This document shows, piece after piece, positions 1 to 7,037 of a DNA stretch of 9,678 nt. The stretch's first letter is position 1; each line of letters begins with the position of its first letter. The DNA is taken from positions 28,077-37,754 of the forward strand of contig DOWL01000209.1 of assembly GCA_003519585.1 (NCBI GenBank), written 5' to 3'. Source of the DNA: Nocardioides sp. Lineage in GTDB: Bacteria; Actinomycetota; Actinomycetes; Propionibacteriales; Nocardioidaceae. The position numbers and the translations under genes were made by a program. Below the pieces are notes generated by a model. The model ran no database searches, was not told the DNA's origin, and saw nothing but the letters and a program-made list of their open reading frames with translations.

Positions 1-1093
1 CGACAAGCTCGGCATCCCCGAGGCGGAGAAACAGCGCCTGGTCGCCGGTGTCGCGGCACAGTACGAGTCCGAAGTCGTCTACCACTCGATCCGCGAGGAC
101 CTCGAGGCCCAAGGCGTGATCTTCGTCGACACCGACAGCGGGCTGCGCGAGCACGAGGAGCTCTTCAAGGAGTACTTCGGCACCGTCATCCCCGTCGGCG
201 ACAACAAGTTCGCCGCGCTCAACACCTCGGTGTGGTCGGGTGGCTCGTTCATCTACGTGCCGAAGGGGGTGCACGTCGACATCCCGCTGCAGGCCTACTT
301 CCGGATCAACACCGAAAACATGGGCCAGTTCGAGCGGACCCTGATCATCGTCGACGAGGACGCTTACGTGCACTACGTCGAGGGCTGCACCGCGCCGATC
401 TACTCCTCCGACTCCCTGCACTCCGCGGTCGTGGAGATCATCGTCAAGAAGGGCGGCCGCTGCCGCTACACGACGATCCAGAACTGGTCCAACAACGTCT
501 ACAACCTCGTCACCAAGCGGGCCACCTGCGAGGCGGGCGCGACCATGGAGTGGGTCGACGGCAACATCGGCTCGAAGGTGACGATGAAGTACCCCGCCAT
601 CTACCTCATGGGCGAGCATGCCAAGGGCGAGACCCTGTCGATCGCCTTCGCGGGCGAGGGTCAGCACCAGGACGCCGGCGCCAAGATGGTGCACGCCGCG
701 CCGCACACCTCCAGCTCGATCCTGAGCAAGTCGGTGGCGCGCGGTGGCGGCCGGACGTCCTACCGCGGCCTGATCCAGGTCAACGAGGGCGCACACGGCT
801 CGAAGTCCAACGTGCTCTGCGACGCGCTGCTGGTCGACCAGATCTCGCGCTCCGACACCTACCCGTACGTCGACATCCGTGAGGACGACGTCTCCATGGG
901 CCACGAGGCGTCGGTCTCCAAGGTCTCCGACGACCAGCTCTTCTACCTCATGTCGCGCGGCATGGAGCAGGACGAGGCGATGGCGATGATCGTGCGCGGC
1001 TTCGTCGAGCCGATCGCCAAGGAGCTCCCGATGGAGTACGCCCTCGAGCTCAACCGGCTCATCGAGCTGCAGATGGAAGGCGCGGTCGGCTAG
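1..1093 (+). CDS. sufB: Fe-S cluster assembly scaffold protein SufB (5' truncated by window edge)
   Basis: SufB is the main scaffold subunit of the cytosolic SufBC2D complex, on which new Fe-S clusters are built. The reading frame is open from base 2 and gives 363 residues before TAG. The family is usually about 470-480 residues, so roughly the first 110 lie outside the window. The visible part starts with the helical N-terminal region, continues into the beta-helix core ([20 protein letters not shown], then [13 protein letters not shown]) and ends with the family C-terminal block [12 protein letters not shown] cysteine in VLCDALL (nt 818-820) sits where E. coli SufB has its essential cluster/sulfur-accepting cysteine, and the downstream GHEAS resembles the conserved acidic segment; this alignment is from memory. 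Some mycobacterial SufB genes carry an intein, but none interrupts the visible part. An internal GTG at 116 is not the true start, because homology continues upstream. It is followed 3 nt later by sufD. Confidence 0.97.
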   Translation, partial: DKLGIPEAEKQRLVAGVAAQYESEVVYHSIREDLEAQGVIFVDTDSGLREHEELFKEYFGTVIPVGDNKFAALNTSVWSGGSFIYVPKGVHVDIPLQAYFRINTENMGQFERTLIIVDEDAYVHYVEGCTAPIYSSDSLHSAVVEIIVKKGGRCRYTTIQNWSNNVYNLVTKRATCEAGATMEWVDGNIGSKVTMKYPAIYLMGEHAKGETLSIAFAGEGQHQDAGAKMVHAAPHTSSSILSKSVARGGGRTSYRGLIQVNEGAHGSKSNVLCDALLVDQISRSDTYPYVDIREDDVSMGHEASVSKVSDDQLFYLMSRGMEQDEAMAMIVRGFVEPIAKELPMEYALELNRLIELQMEGAVG

Positions 1094-1096
1094 ATC

Positions 1097-2233
1097 ATGA
1101 GTCTGGACGTCATCTCCCACCTCCACCCGGTGGGCTCGTTCGAGCTGTCCGATCACCCCGTCCCCACGGGACGTGAGGAGGTCTGGCGGTTCACCCCGCT
1201 CAAGCGGCTCAAGGGGCTGCACGACGACGCGCCGCTGACCGGTGACGACTTCGACGTCAAGGTCGAGGCGCCGGCCGGGGTCCGCACCGAGACCGTGCCG
1301 GTCGCCGAGTCCGGCCGGGGCAGCTCCGGGTTCGTGCCCACCGACCGGGTCGCGGCCCGGGTCTGGGCGGACGCCCCGACGGCCCGGATCGTCGAGATCC
1401 CGGCCGACACCGAGCTGACCGAGCCTGTGGTGATCACGGTGACCGGCCGGGGTGGTGCCGAGGCGATCGCCCGCAACATCGTGGTCACGCTGGGCGCGCA
1501 CTCGCGGGCCACGGTCGTGCTCCGGTTCGAGGGTTCCGCGACGTTCGCCGACACCACCGAGCTCGTGGTCGGCGACGGCGCGCACCTCACCTACGTCACG
1601 GTCCAGGACTGGGCCGACGACGCGGTGCACCACTCGACCCAGCACGCCAAGGTGGGCCGGGACGCCTCGCTCAAGCACGTCGCGGTCACCTTCGGCGGCG
1701 ACGTGGTCCGCCACGACGCCACGGCGACCTACGACGGCCCGGGCGGCGAGATCGAGATGCTCGGGCTCTACTTCGCCGACGAGGGTCAGCACGTCGAGCA
1801 CCGGCTCTTCGTCGACCACAACGCGCCCAAGACCAAGAGCCACGTGGTCTACAAGGGTGCGCTCCAAGGGCAGGGCGCGCACTCGGTCTGGATCGGCAAC
1901 GTGCTGATCCGCAAGGAGGCCGAGGGCATCGAGACCTACGAGGAAAACCGCAACCTGGTCCTGACCGACGGGTGCCAGGCCGACTCGGTCCCCAACCTCG
2001 AGATCGAGACCGGCGAGATCGAGGGCGCCGGCCACGCCTCGGCGACCGCGCGGTTCGACGACGAGCAGCTGTTCTACCTCCGCTCGCGGGGGGTCTCCGA
2101 GCAGGAGGCGCAGCGGCTGGTCGTGCACGGCTTCTTCAACGACCTGATCCGCAAGATCGCGGTGCCGGAGCTCGAGGAGTCGCTGACGTCCACCGTCGAG
2201 GCCGAGCTGGCCAAGAACGTGTTGAAGGCATGA
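1097..2233 (+). CDS. sufD: Fe-S cluster assembly protein SufD
   Basis: SufD is the paralogue of SufB that pairs with it across the SufC dimer in the cytosolic SufBC2D scaffold; it is needed for iron entry and cluster assembly. The 378-residue product has the usual N-terminal motif EEVWRFTPLKRL (residues 27-38), a beta-helix middle region (for example VQDWADDAVHHSTQHAK) and a C-terminal block DDEQLFYLRSRG (321-332) that mirrors SufB. His313 in GAGHAS is in the position of the E. coli SufD histidine linked to cluster formation, judged from motif order only. The ATG lies 3 nt after the sufB stop without a well-placed Shine-Dalgarno, so coupled translation is likely. The stop overlaps the ATG of the Rieske gene (ATGA). 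Length is typical for actinobacterial SufD. Confidence 0.96.
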   Translation: MSLDVISHLHPVGSFELSDHPVPTGREEVWRFTPLKRLKGLHDDAPLTGDDFDVKVEAPAGVRTETVPVAESGRGSSGFVPTDRVAARVWADAPTARIVEIPADTELTEPVVITVTGRGGAEAIARNIVVTLGAHSRATVVLRFEGSATFADTTELVVGDGAHLTYVTVQDWADDAVHHSTQHAKVGRDASLKHVAVTFGGDVVRHDATATYDGPGGEIEMLGLYFADEGQHVEHRLFVDHNAPKTKSHVVYKGALQGQGAHSVWIGNVLIRKEAEGIETYEENRNLVLTDGCQADSVPNLEIETGEIEGAGHASATARFDDEQLFYLRSRGVSEQEAQRLVVHGFFNDLIRKIAVPELEESLTSTVEAELAKNVLKA

Positions 2234-2565
2234 GCTTCGAGCGCGCCTGTGCCCTGGCCGACGTACCCGAGGACGAAGCTCTCGGGGTCACGATCGGCGC
2301 CCAGGATCTCGCCGTCGCCCGGCACGGCGAGGAGGTCTTCGCGGTCGAGGACCTCTGCTCGCACGCCGCGGTCGCCCTGAGCGAGGGCGAGGTCGAGGGC
2401 TGCACGGTCGAGTGCTGGCTGCACGGCTCGCGATTCGACCTGCGCACCGGCAAGCCGACCGGACTACCGGCCACCGAGCCGGTCGCGACCTTCCCCGTCG
2501 ACGTACGCGACGGCGACATCTACGTAGACATCACCACCACGCTGAACGGAGTCACCCCGCAATGA
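2230..2565 (+). CDS. Rieske-type [2Fe-2S] ferredoxin within the suf operon
   Basis: This small soluble protein (111 residues) is a stand-alone Rieske ferredoxin, related to ferredoxin subunits of non-heme-iron oxygenases. The two cluster-binding boxes are complete: C43-S-H45 and C62-W-L-H65, separated by 16 residues, which gives the two-Cys, two-His ligation of a Rieske centre. No membrane segment or catalytic oxygenase domain is present. The ATG at 2230 overlaps the sufD stop by 4 nt and the gene's own stop overlaps the sufC ATG by 4 nt, so it is embedded in the SUF operon. I know of similar genes in the suf operons of streptomycetes and relatives, while Mycobacterium tuberculosis lacks it. 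A role as electron donor to the assembly machinery, or as a client or sensor of cluster assembly, is inference. Earlier starts in this frame lie inside sufD and lack Rieske homology. Confidence 0.92.
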   Translation: MSFERACALADVPEDEALGVTIGAQDLAVARHGEEVFAVEDLCSHAAVALSEGEVEGCTVECWLHGSRFDLRTGKPTGLPATEPVATFPVDVRDGDIYVDITTTLNGVTPQ

Positions 2566-3320
2566 CCAGCCTCCAGATCAAGGACCTCCAGGTCTCCGTC
2601 GCCACCGAGGACGGGCCGAAGGAGATCCTCAAGGGCGTCACGCTCACCATCAACAGCGGTGAGACGCACGCGATCATGGGCCCCAACGGCTCCGGCAAGT
2701 CGACGCTGGCCTACTCCGTCGCCGGCCACCCGAAGTACGACGTGACCGGCGGCTCGGTGACCCTCGACGGCGAGGACGTCCTCGCGATGACGGTCGACGA
2801 GCGGGCCCGGGCCGGCCTGTTCCTGGCGATGCAGTACCCCGTCGAGGTCCCCGGCGTCTCGGTCGCCAACTTCCTCCGGACCGCCAAGACCGCCATCGAT
2901 GGCGAGGCGCCCAAGCTCCGCACCTGGGTCAAGGACGTCAACACCGCGCTCGACGAACTCAACCTCGACGCGTCGTTCTCGCAGCGCTCGGTCAACGAAG
3001 GCTTCTCCGGCGGCGAGAAGAAGCGCCACGAGATCGCCCAGCTGCAGCTGCTCGACCCCAAGGTCGCGATCCTCGACGAGACCGACTCCGGCCTCGACAT
3101 CGACGCGCTCAAGGTCGTCGCGGATGGGGTCAACCGGTTCCGGGAGAAGGACGGCAAGGGCGTCCTGCTGATCACCCACTACACCCGGATCCTGCGCTAC
3201 ATCGAGCCCGACTTCGTCCACGTCTTCGTCGACGGCAAGGTCGCCGAGTCCGGCGGAGCCGAGCTGGCCGAAGAGCTGGAAGCCCACGGCTACGACAAGT
3301 ACCTCAGGGCGTCGGTCTGA
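2562..3320 (+). CDS. sufC: Fe-S cluster assembly ATPase SufC
   Basis: SufC is the ABC-type ATPase of the cytosolic SufBC2D complex; ATP binding drives its dimerisation and a shape change in SufB-SufD that permits cluster assembly. The 252-residue protein has Walker A GPNGSGKST (40-48), a Q-loop at LAMQYP (Q91), the SufC-type signature FSGGE (148-152) followed by KKRHE, Walker B VAILDE (168-173), the D-loop SGLD and the H-loop histidine H206 in ITHYTR. The pairing of FSGGEKKR with DETDSGLD separates SufC from transport ATPases. The ATG at 2562 was chosen because it starts the conserved N-terminus (SLQIKDLQV) and has GGAG at 2548-2551, ten nt upstream. Open frame further upstream overlaps the Rieske gene and is Arg/His-rich, unlike SufC. 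The sufS gene begins 2 nt after the stop. Confidence 0.97.
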   Translation: MTSLQIKDLQVSVATEDGPKEILKGVTLTINSGETHAIMGPNGSGKSTLAYSVAGHPKYDVTGGSVTLDGEDVLAMTVDERARAGLFLAMQYPVEVPGVSVANFLRTAKTAIDGEAPKLRTWVKDVNTALDELNLDASFSQRSVNEGFSGGEKKRHEIAQLQLLDPKVAILDETDSGLDIDALKVVADGVNRFREKDGKGVLLITHYTRILRYIEPDFVHVFVDGKVAESGGAELAEELEAHGYDKYLRASV

Positions 3321-3322
3321 CC

Positions 3323-4567
3323 ATGACGACTCTGGATGGTCTGTTGCCTGAGCTGGAGGTGGTCCGCAAGGACTTCCCCATCCTCGAGCGCACCCTCGCG
3401 GGCGGCGTGCCGCTGGTCTATCTCGACAGCGCCAACACCAGCCAGAAGCCGCAGGTGGTGATCGACACCATGGTCGACCACCTCGAGCGGCACAACGCCA
3501 ACATCGCCCGTGCGATGCACCAGCTCGGCGCCGAGTCGACGGCGGCTTACGAGGCGGCCCGTGACCAGGTCGCGCGCTTCATCGGGGCGCCCTCGCGCAA
3601 CGAGGTGGTGTTCACCAAGAACGCCACCGAGGCGCTCAACCTGCTCGCGCGCACGATCGAGCTAGCGCCCGGCGACAACGTGGTCATCACCGAGATGGAG
3701 CACCACTCCAACATCGTGTCCTGGCAGCTCGCCTGTGAGCGCTCGGGCGCCGAGCTGCGCTGGTTCGGCCTGACCGACGACGGCTACCTCGATCTCTCCA
3801 ACGCCGAGCAGCTGATCGACGAGCACACGAAGGTCGTGGCTTTCACCTGGGTGTCCAACATGCTCGGCACCGTCAATCCGGTCGCGGACCTCGCGGCTCG
3901 CGCGCGGACGGTCGGCGCCTACTCGGTGATCGACGCCTCCCAGGCCGCGCCGCAGCTGCCGGTCGACGTCGCCGCCACGGGGGCCGACTTCCTGGTCTTC
4001 ACCGGCCACAAGTGCGTCGGCCCGACCGGCATCGGTGTGCTCTGGGGCCGCGAGGAGCTGCTCAACGAGCTCCCGCCGTTCCACGGTGGCGGCGAGATGA
4101 TCGAGACCGTGACCATGGAGCGGTCGACGTACGCCAAGGCACCGCATCGGTTCGAGGCCGGCACCCCGCCCATCGTGGAGGCCGTCGGCCTGGGCGCCGC
4201 GGTCGAATACCTCGGTCACCTCGGCATGGACATCGTCCACGCACACGAGCAGGCGATCACCGCCTACGCGCTGGAGGGGCTGCAGACGGTGCGCGGCCTG
4301 ACCGTGCTCGGCCCGCTCGCGGCCGCCGATCGCGGCGGGGCGATCTCCTTCGAGCTCGACGGCGTACACCCGCACGACGTGGCCACCGTGCTCGACACCC
4401 GCGGCATCGCCGTGCGCGCCGGGCATCACTGCGCCAAGCCCGCGCACGCCCGGTTCGGAGTGCAGAGCTCCACGCGGATGTCGTCCTACCTCTACACGAC
4501 TCCGGCCGAGATCGACGCGCTCGTCGAGGGCCTGGAATACACCCGCTCGTACTTCAAGTTGGATTGA
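3323..4567 (+). CDS. sufS: Cysteine desulfurase SufS (class II, PLP-dependent)
   Basis: SufS removes sulfur from L-cysteine, yielding alanine and an enzyme-bound persulfide for Fe-S assembly. The 414-residue length is normal. Visible landmarks are YLDSANTSQKP near the N-terminus, EMEHHSNIVSWQ, the PLP-contacting D204 in IDASQ with Q207, the Schiff-base lysine K230 in TGHKCVGPTG, and the catalytic C370 in RAGHHCAKP. The RxGHHCA active-site loop is the type II (SufS/CsdA) form, which normally needs a sulfur-accepting partner, here SufU encoded 1 nt downstream. A second cysteine, C231, lies directly beside the PLP lysine where I would more often expect a hydrophobic residue. The ATG at 3323 follows the sufC stop by 2 nt, with only a weak upstream AGGG. 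Coupling with neighbours is inferred from spacing. Confidence 0.97.
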   Translation: MTTLDGLLPELEVVRKDFPILERTLAGGVPLVYLDSANTSQKPQVVIDTMVDHLERHNANIARAMHQLGAESTAAYEAARDQVARFIGAPSRNEVVFTKNATEALNLLARTIELAPGDNVVITEMEHHSNIVSWQLACERSGAELRWFGLTDDGYLDLSNAEQLIDEHTKVVAFTWVSNMLGTVNPVADLAARARTVGAYSVIDASQAAPQLPVDVAATGADFLVFTGHKCVGPTGIGVLWGREELLNELPPFHGGGEMIETVTMERSTYAKAPHRFEAGTPPIVEAVGLGAAVEYLGHLGMDIVHAHEQAITAYALEGLQTVRGLTVLGPLAAADRGGAISFELDGVHPHDVATVLDTRGIAVRAGHHCAKPAHARFGVQSSTRMSSYLYTTPAEIDALVEGLEYTRSYFKLD

Positions 4568-4568
4568 A

Positions 4569-5030
4569 GTGGACCTCGACAACCTTTACCAGGAGATCAT
4601 CCTGGACCACTACAAGAACCCCCACCACAAGGGGCTCCGAGAGCCCTTCGAGGCGGAGGTGCACCACGTCAATCCCACCTGCGGTGACGAGGTGACGTTG
4701 CGCGTGCACCTCGCCGACGGCGCGTCCGGTCAGAAGGTGGTCGATGACGTCTCCTATGACGCCGTCGGCTGCTCGATCTCGCAGGCGGCGGCCTCGGTGA
4801 TGACCGACCTCGTGATCGGCAAGTCGGTCGACGAGGCGATGGAGATCCACGGCGAGTTCCTGGCCCTGATGCAGGGCAAGGGCACCGTCGAGCCCGACGA
4901 GGACGTCCTCGAGGACGGCATCGCCTTCGCCGGTGTCGCCAAGTTCCCCTCGCGCGTCAAGTGCGCACTACTGTCGTGGATGGCCTGGAAGGACGCCACG
5001 GCTCAATCCCTGGAGGCTCAACATGGATGA
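4569..5030 (+). CDS. sufU: Zinc-dependent sulfurtransferase SufU
   Basis: SufU accepts the persulfide sulfur from SufS and passes it to the SufBCD scaffold. In Gram-positive bacteria it works as a zinc-bound sulfurtransferase, not as an IscU-like scaffold. The 153-residue protein keeps the N-terminal LYQEIILDHYKNP motif, C38 and D40 in NPTCGDE, C68 in DAVGCSIS, and C132 in RVKCALLSW. These three cysteines and the aspartate match the known zinc site. The insertion between the second and third cysteine is that of SufU rather than IscU. The start is a GTG at 4569, one nt after the sufS stop; no ATG could preserve the N-terminal motif, as the next methionine is residue 78. The 3' end overlaps the following gene by 8 nt. 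Confidence 0.96.
   Translation: MDLDNLYQEIILDHYKNPHHKGLREPFEAEVHHVNPTCGDEVTLRVHLADGASGQKVVDDVSYDAVGCSISQAAASVMTDLVIGKSVDEAMEIHGEFLALMQGKGTVEPDEDVLEDGIAFAGVAKFPSRVKCALLSWMAWKDATAQSLEAQHG
5012..5016 (+). promoter_or_regulatory. Shine-Dalgarno (GGAGG) for the sufT-like gene
   Basis: GGAGG lies 6 nt upstream of the ATG at 5023, inside the 3' end of sufU. It is the best-placed ribosome binding site in the window and fixes the start of the sufT-like gene. Confidence 0.75.
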
Positions 5031-5400
5031 GGGCAAGGTTGATCACGGCGAGCTCCCCGAGGTCCCCGAGGCCTCCGGCGGAGGTACGGCGACGGTGACC
5101 GTCGAGGACGTCACCGAGGCGATGAAGGACGTCGTCGACCCCGAGCTCGGGATCAACGTGGTCGATCTCGGCCTGGTCTACGACGTGCACCTCGACGAGA
5201 GCCACAACTGTGTGCTCGACATGACGCTGACCTCGGCCGCGTGCCCGCTCACCGACGTGATCCAGGACCAGACCAACACCGCCCTCGAGGGGCTGGTCAA
5301 CGACGTCGCGATCAACTGGGTCTGGATGCCCCCATGGGGTCCCGACAAGATCACCGACGACGGCCGCGAGATGCTGCGCGCCCTCGGCTTCAACGTCTGA
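5023..5400 (+). CDS. sufT: SufT-like MIP18/DUF59 Fe-S maturation protein
   Basis: This cytosolic protein belongs to the MIP18/DUF59 (metal-sulfur cluster biosynthetic) family, whose bacterial members help in Fe-S cluster maturation or transfer. The 125 residues comprise an acidic, Gly-containing N-terminal tail of about 24 residues, then the domain with DPELGINVVDLGLVY (39-53), the conserved reactive cysteine C74 in TSAACPLTD, the segment WVWMPPWGPDKI and the C-terminal LRALGF. The M. tuberculosis suf operon ends with the same family. The ATG at 5023 is favoured by a GGAGG at 5012-5016 with 6-nt spacing; upstream starts in this frame would lie deep in sufU and give an Arg/Ser-rich non-homologous leader. 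The 8-nt overlap with sufU implies co-translation. A GC hairpin follows the stop. The symbol is by family and context, as SufT naming varies. Confidence 0.9.
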   Translation: MDEGKVDHGELPEVPEASGGGTATVTVEDVTEAMKDVVDPELGINVVDLGLVYDVHLDESHNCVLDMTLTSAACPLTDVIQDQTNTALEGLVNDVAINWVWMPPWGPDKITDDGREMLRALGFNV

Positions 5401-5403
5401 GCC

Positions 5404-5423
5404 CGGGCTGAGTCTCCAGCCCG
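5404..5423 (+). terminator. Possible terminator hairpin after the suf operon
   Basis: CGGGCTG (5404-5410) and CAGCCCG (5417-5423) form a perfect 7-bp stem with a 6-nt loop AGTCTC, starting 4 nt after the sufT-like stop. No T-tract follows, so it is not a canonical intrinsic terminator, but U-less hairpins at operon ends are common in actinobacteria. The position between the suf operon and a gene with its own predicted promoter supports a termination or 3'-end-stabilising role; this is inferred. Confidence 0.45.
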
Positions 5424-5442
5424 AACGCCGGCCCGCATCCAC

Positions 5443-5448
5443 TAACGT
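5443..5448 (+). promoter_or_regulatory. Predicted -10 element (TAACGT) of a leaderless promoter for the acVLRF1 gene
   Basis: TAACGT fits the actinobacterial -10 consensus TAnnnT and sits 7 nt before the GTG at 5456, so a transcript starting at the usual distance would begin at or next to the start codon. There is no Shine-Dalgarno and no clear TTGACA-like -35. The surrounding 10 bases CACTAACGTC (5440-5449) recur exactly before the kinase-like gene at 8600-8609. Confidence 0.6.
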
Positions 5449-5455
5449 CGGCGCC

Positions 5456-6070
5456 GTGCCGACCGTGCTCGTTCCCCGCGAGAGGTTCGAGCGCTGGGTG
5501 GCCAACTTCGCCGGCCGGCATGGCGGGGCGGTGCGCCTCACGGCGGCCTCGGGGGGTCTTTCCGGGATCGCACCCGACGACTCGACGTTCCACGCGAGCC
5601 TGCCGTTCGGCGCAGAGTACGACGGCCCGGACGAGTCCGCGGCCTTCGCAGCGGCGGTCGTGCGGCCGGACGAGTGGGGCGTGCTGCTGGTACGCAAGGG
5701 CGGCTTCGCCGTGGCACGGCTGACGGAGGAGCGGCTGGTCGCGTCGAAGGTGGGTCAGCGGCACGTGCAGGGGCGCACCAAGGCCGGTGGGCAGAGCCAG
5801 CAGCGTTTCGCGCGACGCCGCGACAACCAGGCCCGGCAGGCCTACGAGGCGGCCGCCGACCACGCGGCTCGGCTGCTGGGCGACGGTGCCCCGAGGGTGG
5901 TGACCGGCGGCGACCACACCGCGGTCGACCAGGTGCTCGCCGACCCTCGGCTCCGGCGGGTCTCCGTCGACGAGCGCTGGCTCGCCGTGGCCGACCCGAG
6001 GCGGGCGGTCCTCGACCAGGCAGTTCTCGACGCGGCCGGGATCTGGGTGGAGGTGGACAACGCGAGCTGA
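5456..6070 (+). CDS. acVLRF1-family peptidyl-tRNA hydrolase (Vms1-like release factor)
   Basis: This cytosolic protein looks like an actinobacterial member of the VLRF1 family, the eRF1-related domain found in yeast Vms1/ANKZF1, which frees nascent chains from peptidyl-tRNA on stalled 60S subunits. The key visible feature is G111-G112-Q113 in the basic context [18 protein letters not shown], with a long Arg/Ala-rich helix after it (to about residue 142). GGQ is the catalytic tripeptide of release factors, and this spacing of GGQ and Arg-rich helix is typical of the VLRF1 domain. The 204-residue length fits the domain alone, without the zinc finger and ankyrin parts of eukaryotic Vms1. The N-terminal [19 protein letters not shown] supports the GTG at 5456. 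No Shine-Dalgarno is present; a leaderless start is likely. A role in rescue of stalled ribosomes is inferred from the family, and I cannot exclude another hydrolytic substrate. Confidence 0.82.
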   Translation: MPTVLVPRERFERWVANFAGRHGGAVRLTAASGGLSGIAPDDSTFHASLPFGAEYDGPDESAAFAAAVVRPDEWGVLLVRKGGFAVARLTEERLVASKVGQRHVQGRTKAGGQSQQRFARRRDNQARQAYEAAADHAARLLGDGAPRVVTGGDHTAVDQVLADPRLRRVSVDERWLAVADPRRAVLDQAVLDAAGIWVEVDNAS

Positions 6071-6107
6071 TCGGCGTCGGGACCCGGCCCTTGCCGGCGC
6101 GGCTGCG

Positions 6108-6113
6108 TATCGT
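6108..6113 (+). promoter_or_regulatory. Predicted -10 element (TATCGT) of a leaderless promoter for the ABC exporter genes
   Basis: TATCGT matches TAnnnT and ends 6 nt before the GTG at 6120, in the 49-nt gap after the acVLRF1 gene. No Shine-Dalgarno is visible before the GTG. A TTGCCG at 6091-6096 resembles a -35 box, but the 11-nt spacing is too short. A separate transcript for the ABC genes is inferred from this layout. Confidence 0.5.
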
Positions 6114-6119
6114 CGGACC

Positions 6120-7037
6120 GTGGCTGACTCCGTGCTCGACGTTCGAGGCGTGGTGAAGAGCTTCGGTCCGCACCGCGCGCTCGACGGACTCGACCTCTCC
6201 GTCGCCCGAGGCGAGGTGCACGGCTTCCTGGGGCCGAACGGCGCCGGCAAGTCGACGACGATCCGCGTGCTGCTCGGCCTGCTGCGCGTGGACTCGGGAG
6301 AGGCCCGGCTGCTCGGGGGAGACCCGTGGCGGGACGCGGCGGAGCTGCACCGACGGTTGGCCTACGTCCCGGGCGATGTGAACCTGTGGCCGAATCTGAC
6401 CGGCGGTGAGGTCATCGACCTGTTGGGGAGGCTCCGCGGCGGTCTCGACGAGCGCCGCCGCAAGGAGCTGCTGGACCGGTTCGAGCTCGACCCCACCAAG
6501 AAGGGGCGGGGCTATTCGAAGGGCAACCGGCAGAAGGTTGCCCTGGTGGCCGCTCTGGCGTCCGACGTCGAGCTACTGCTTCTCGACGAGCCGACCTCGG
6601 GCCTTGATCCGCTCATGGAGGCGGTGTTCCGCGACTGCGTGGACGAGTTCAGATCCGAGGGGCACACGGTGCTGCTCTCCAGCCACATCCTCGCCGAGGT
6701 CGAGCACCTCTGCGATCGGGTCAGCATCATCCGAGCGGGTCGGTGTGTCGAGACCGGAACGCTGGCGGAGCTCCGGCACCTCACCAGTACCTCCGTCACG
6801 GCAGACCTGGTCACCGTCCCCGAGGGTCTGGAGCGGCTGCCGGGCGTGCACGACGTCGACATCGACAACCATCGGGTCCATCTCGTGGTCGACACCACGA
6901 GGCTCGATGCGGTGCTCGACGCGTTGCAGACCGGTGGACTGCGGTCCCTCGAGAGTCAGCCCCCCACCCTCGAGGACCTGTTCCTGCGGCACTACGGTGA
7001 CCGCCTCCGTGCGTCCGGGGACGGCGACCCCGGATGA
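6120..7037 (+). CDS. ABC transporter ATP-binding protein (drug/polyketide exporter type)
   Basis: This is the 305-residue cytosolic ATPase of an ABC-2-type exporter, of the DrrA/CcmA-like group. Walker A is GPNGAGKST (38-46), Walker B ends in D156-E157 within [13 protein letters not shown], and the H-loop histidine is H189 in [15 protein letters not shown]. The signature motif is degenerate: YSKGN (132-136) in place of LSGGQ. I have seen this form in actinobacterial ATPases annotated with polyketide-antibiotic (tetronasin-type) exporters. Beyond about residue 220 a C-terminal regulatory domain follows, ending with the family hallmark [12 protein letters not shown]. The GTG at 6120 gives the standard N-terminus ([12 protein letters not shown]). 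The stop overlaps the permease ATG by 4 nt (ATGA), so both are co-translated. The exported substrate cannot be told from sequence. Codon choice is slightly less biased than in the suf genes (CTA, CTT and TTG occur), which may mean lower expression. Confidence 0.93.
   Translation: MADSVLDVRGVVKSFGPHRALDGLDLSVARGEVHGFLGPNGAGKSTTIRVLLGLLRVDSGEARLLGGDPWRDAAELHRRLAYVPGDVNLWPNLTGGEVIDLLGRLRGGLDERRRKELLDRFELDPTKKGRGYSKGNRQKVALVAALASDVELLLLDEPTSGLDPLMEAVFRDCVDEFRSEGHTVLLSSHILAEVEHLCDRVSIIRAGRCVETGTLAELRHLTSTSVTADLVTVPEGLERLPGVHDVDIDNHRVHLVVDTTRLDAVLDALQTGGLRSLESQPPTLEDLFLRHYGDRLRASGDGDPG

Noticed and set aside
1..1093. Intein in sufB, as known from mycobacteria
   Set aside because: The visible SufB frame is continuous with conserved blocks and has no inserted splicing domain; the missing N-terminal part cannot be checked.
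116..1093. A SufB starting at the GTG at 116
   Set aside because: The frame is open to the left edge and the upstream residues ([19 protein letters not shown]) match SufB, so the gene begins outside the window.
2520..3287. 255-codon open frame on the minus strand opposite sufC
   Set aside because: Composition-driven shadow with Asp/Val/Leu/Gly bias; no start signal or domain.
3662..4582. 306-codon open frame on the minus strand opposite sufS
   Set aside because: It mirrors the sufS codon pattern, is rich in Arg, Gly and Val, and has no recognisable motif. The opposite strand encodes a fully conserved SufS.
6091..6096. TTGCCG as a -35 box for the ABC promoter
   Set aside because: The spacing to TATCGT is 11 nt, well below the usual 16-19 nt.
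6084..6097. CCGGC/GCCGG hairpin after the acVLRF1 gene as a terminator
   Set aside because: Only 5 bp with a 4-nt loop and no T-tract; such pairs arise often by chance at this GC content.
5390..6350. Long minus-strand open frames opposite the acVLRF1 gene
   Set aside because: Two overlapping frames, both Arg/Pro-rich and without motifs; the + strand product has the GGQ signature.
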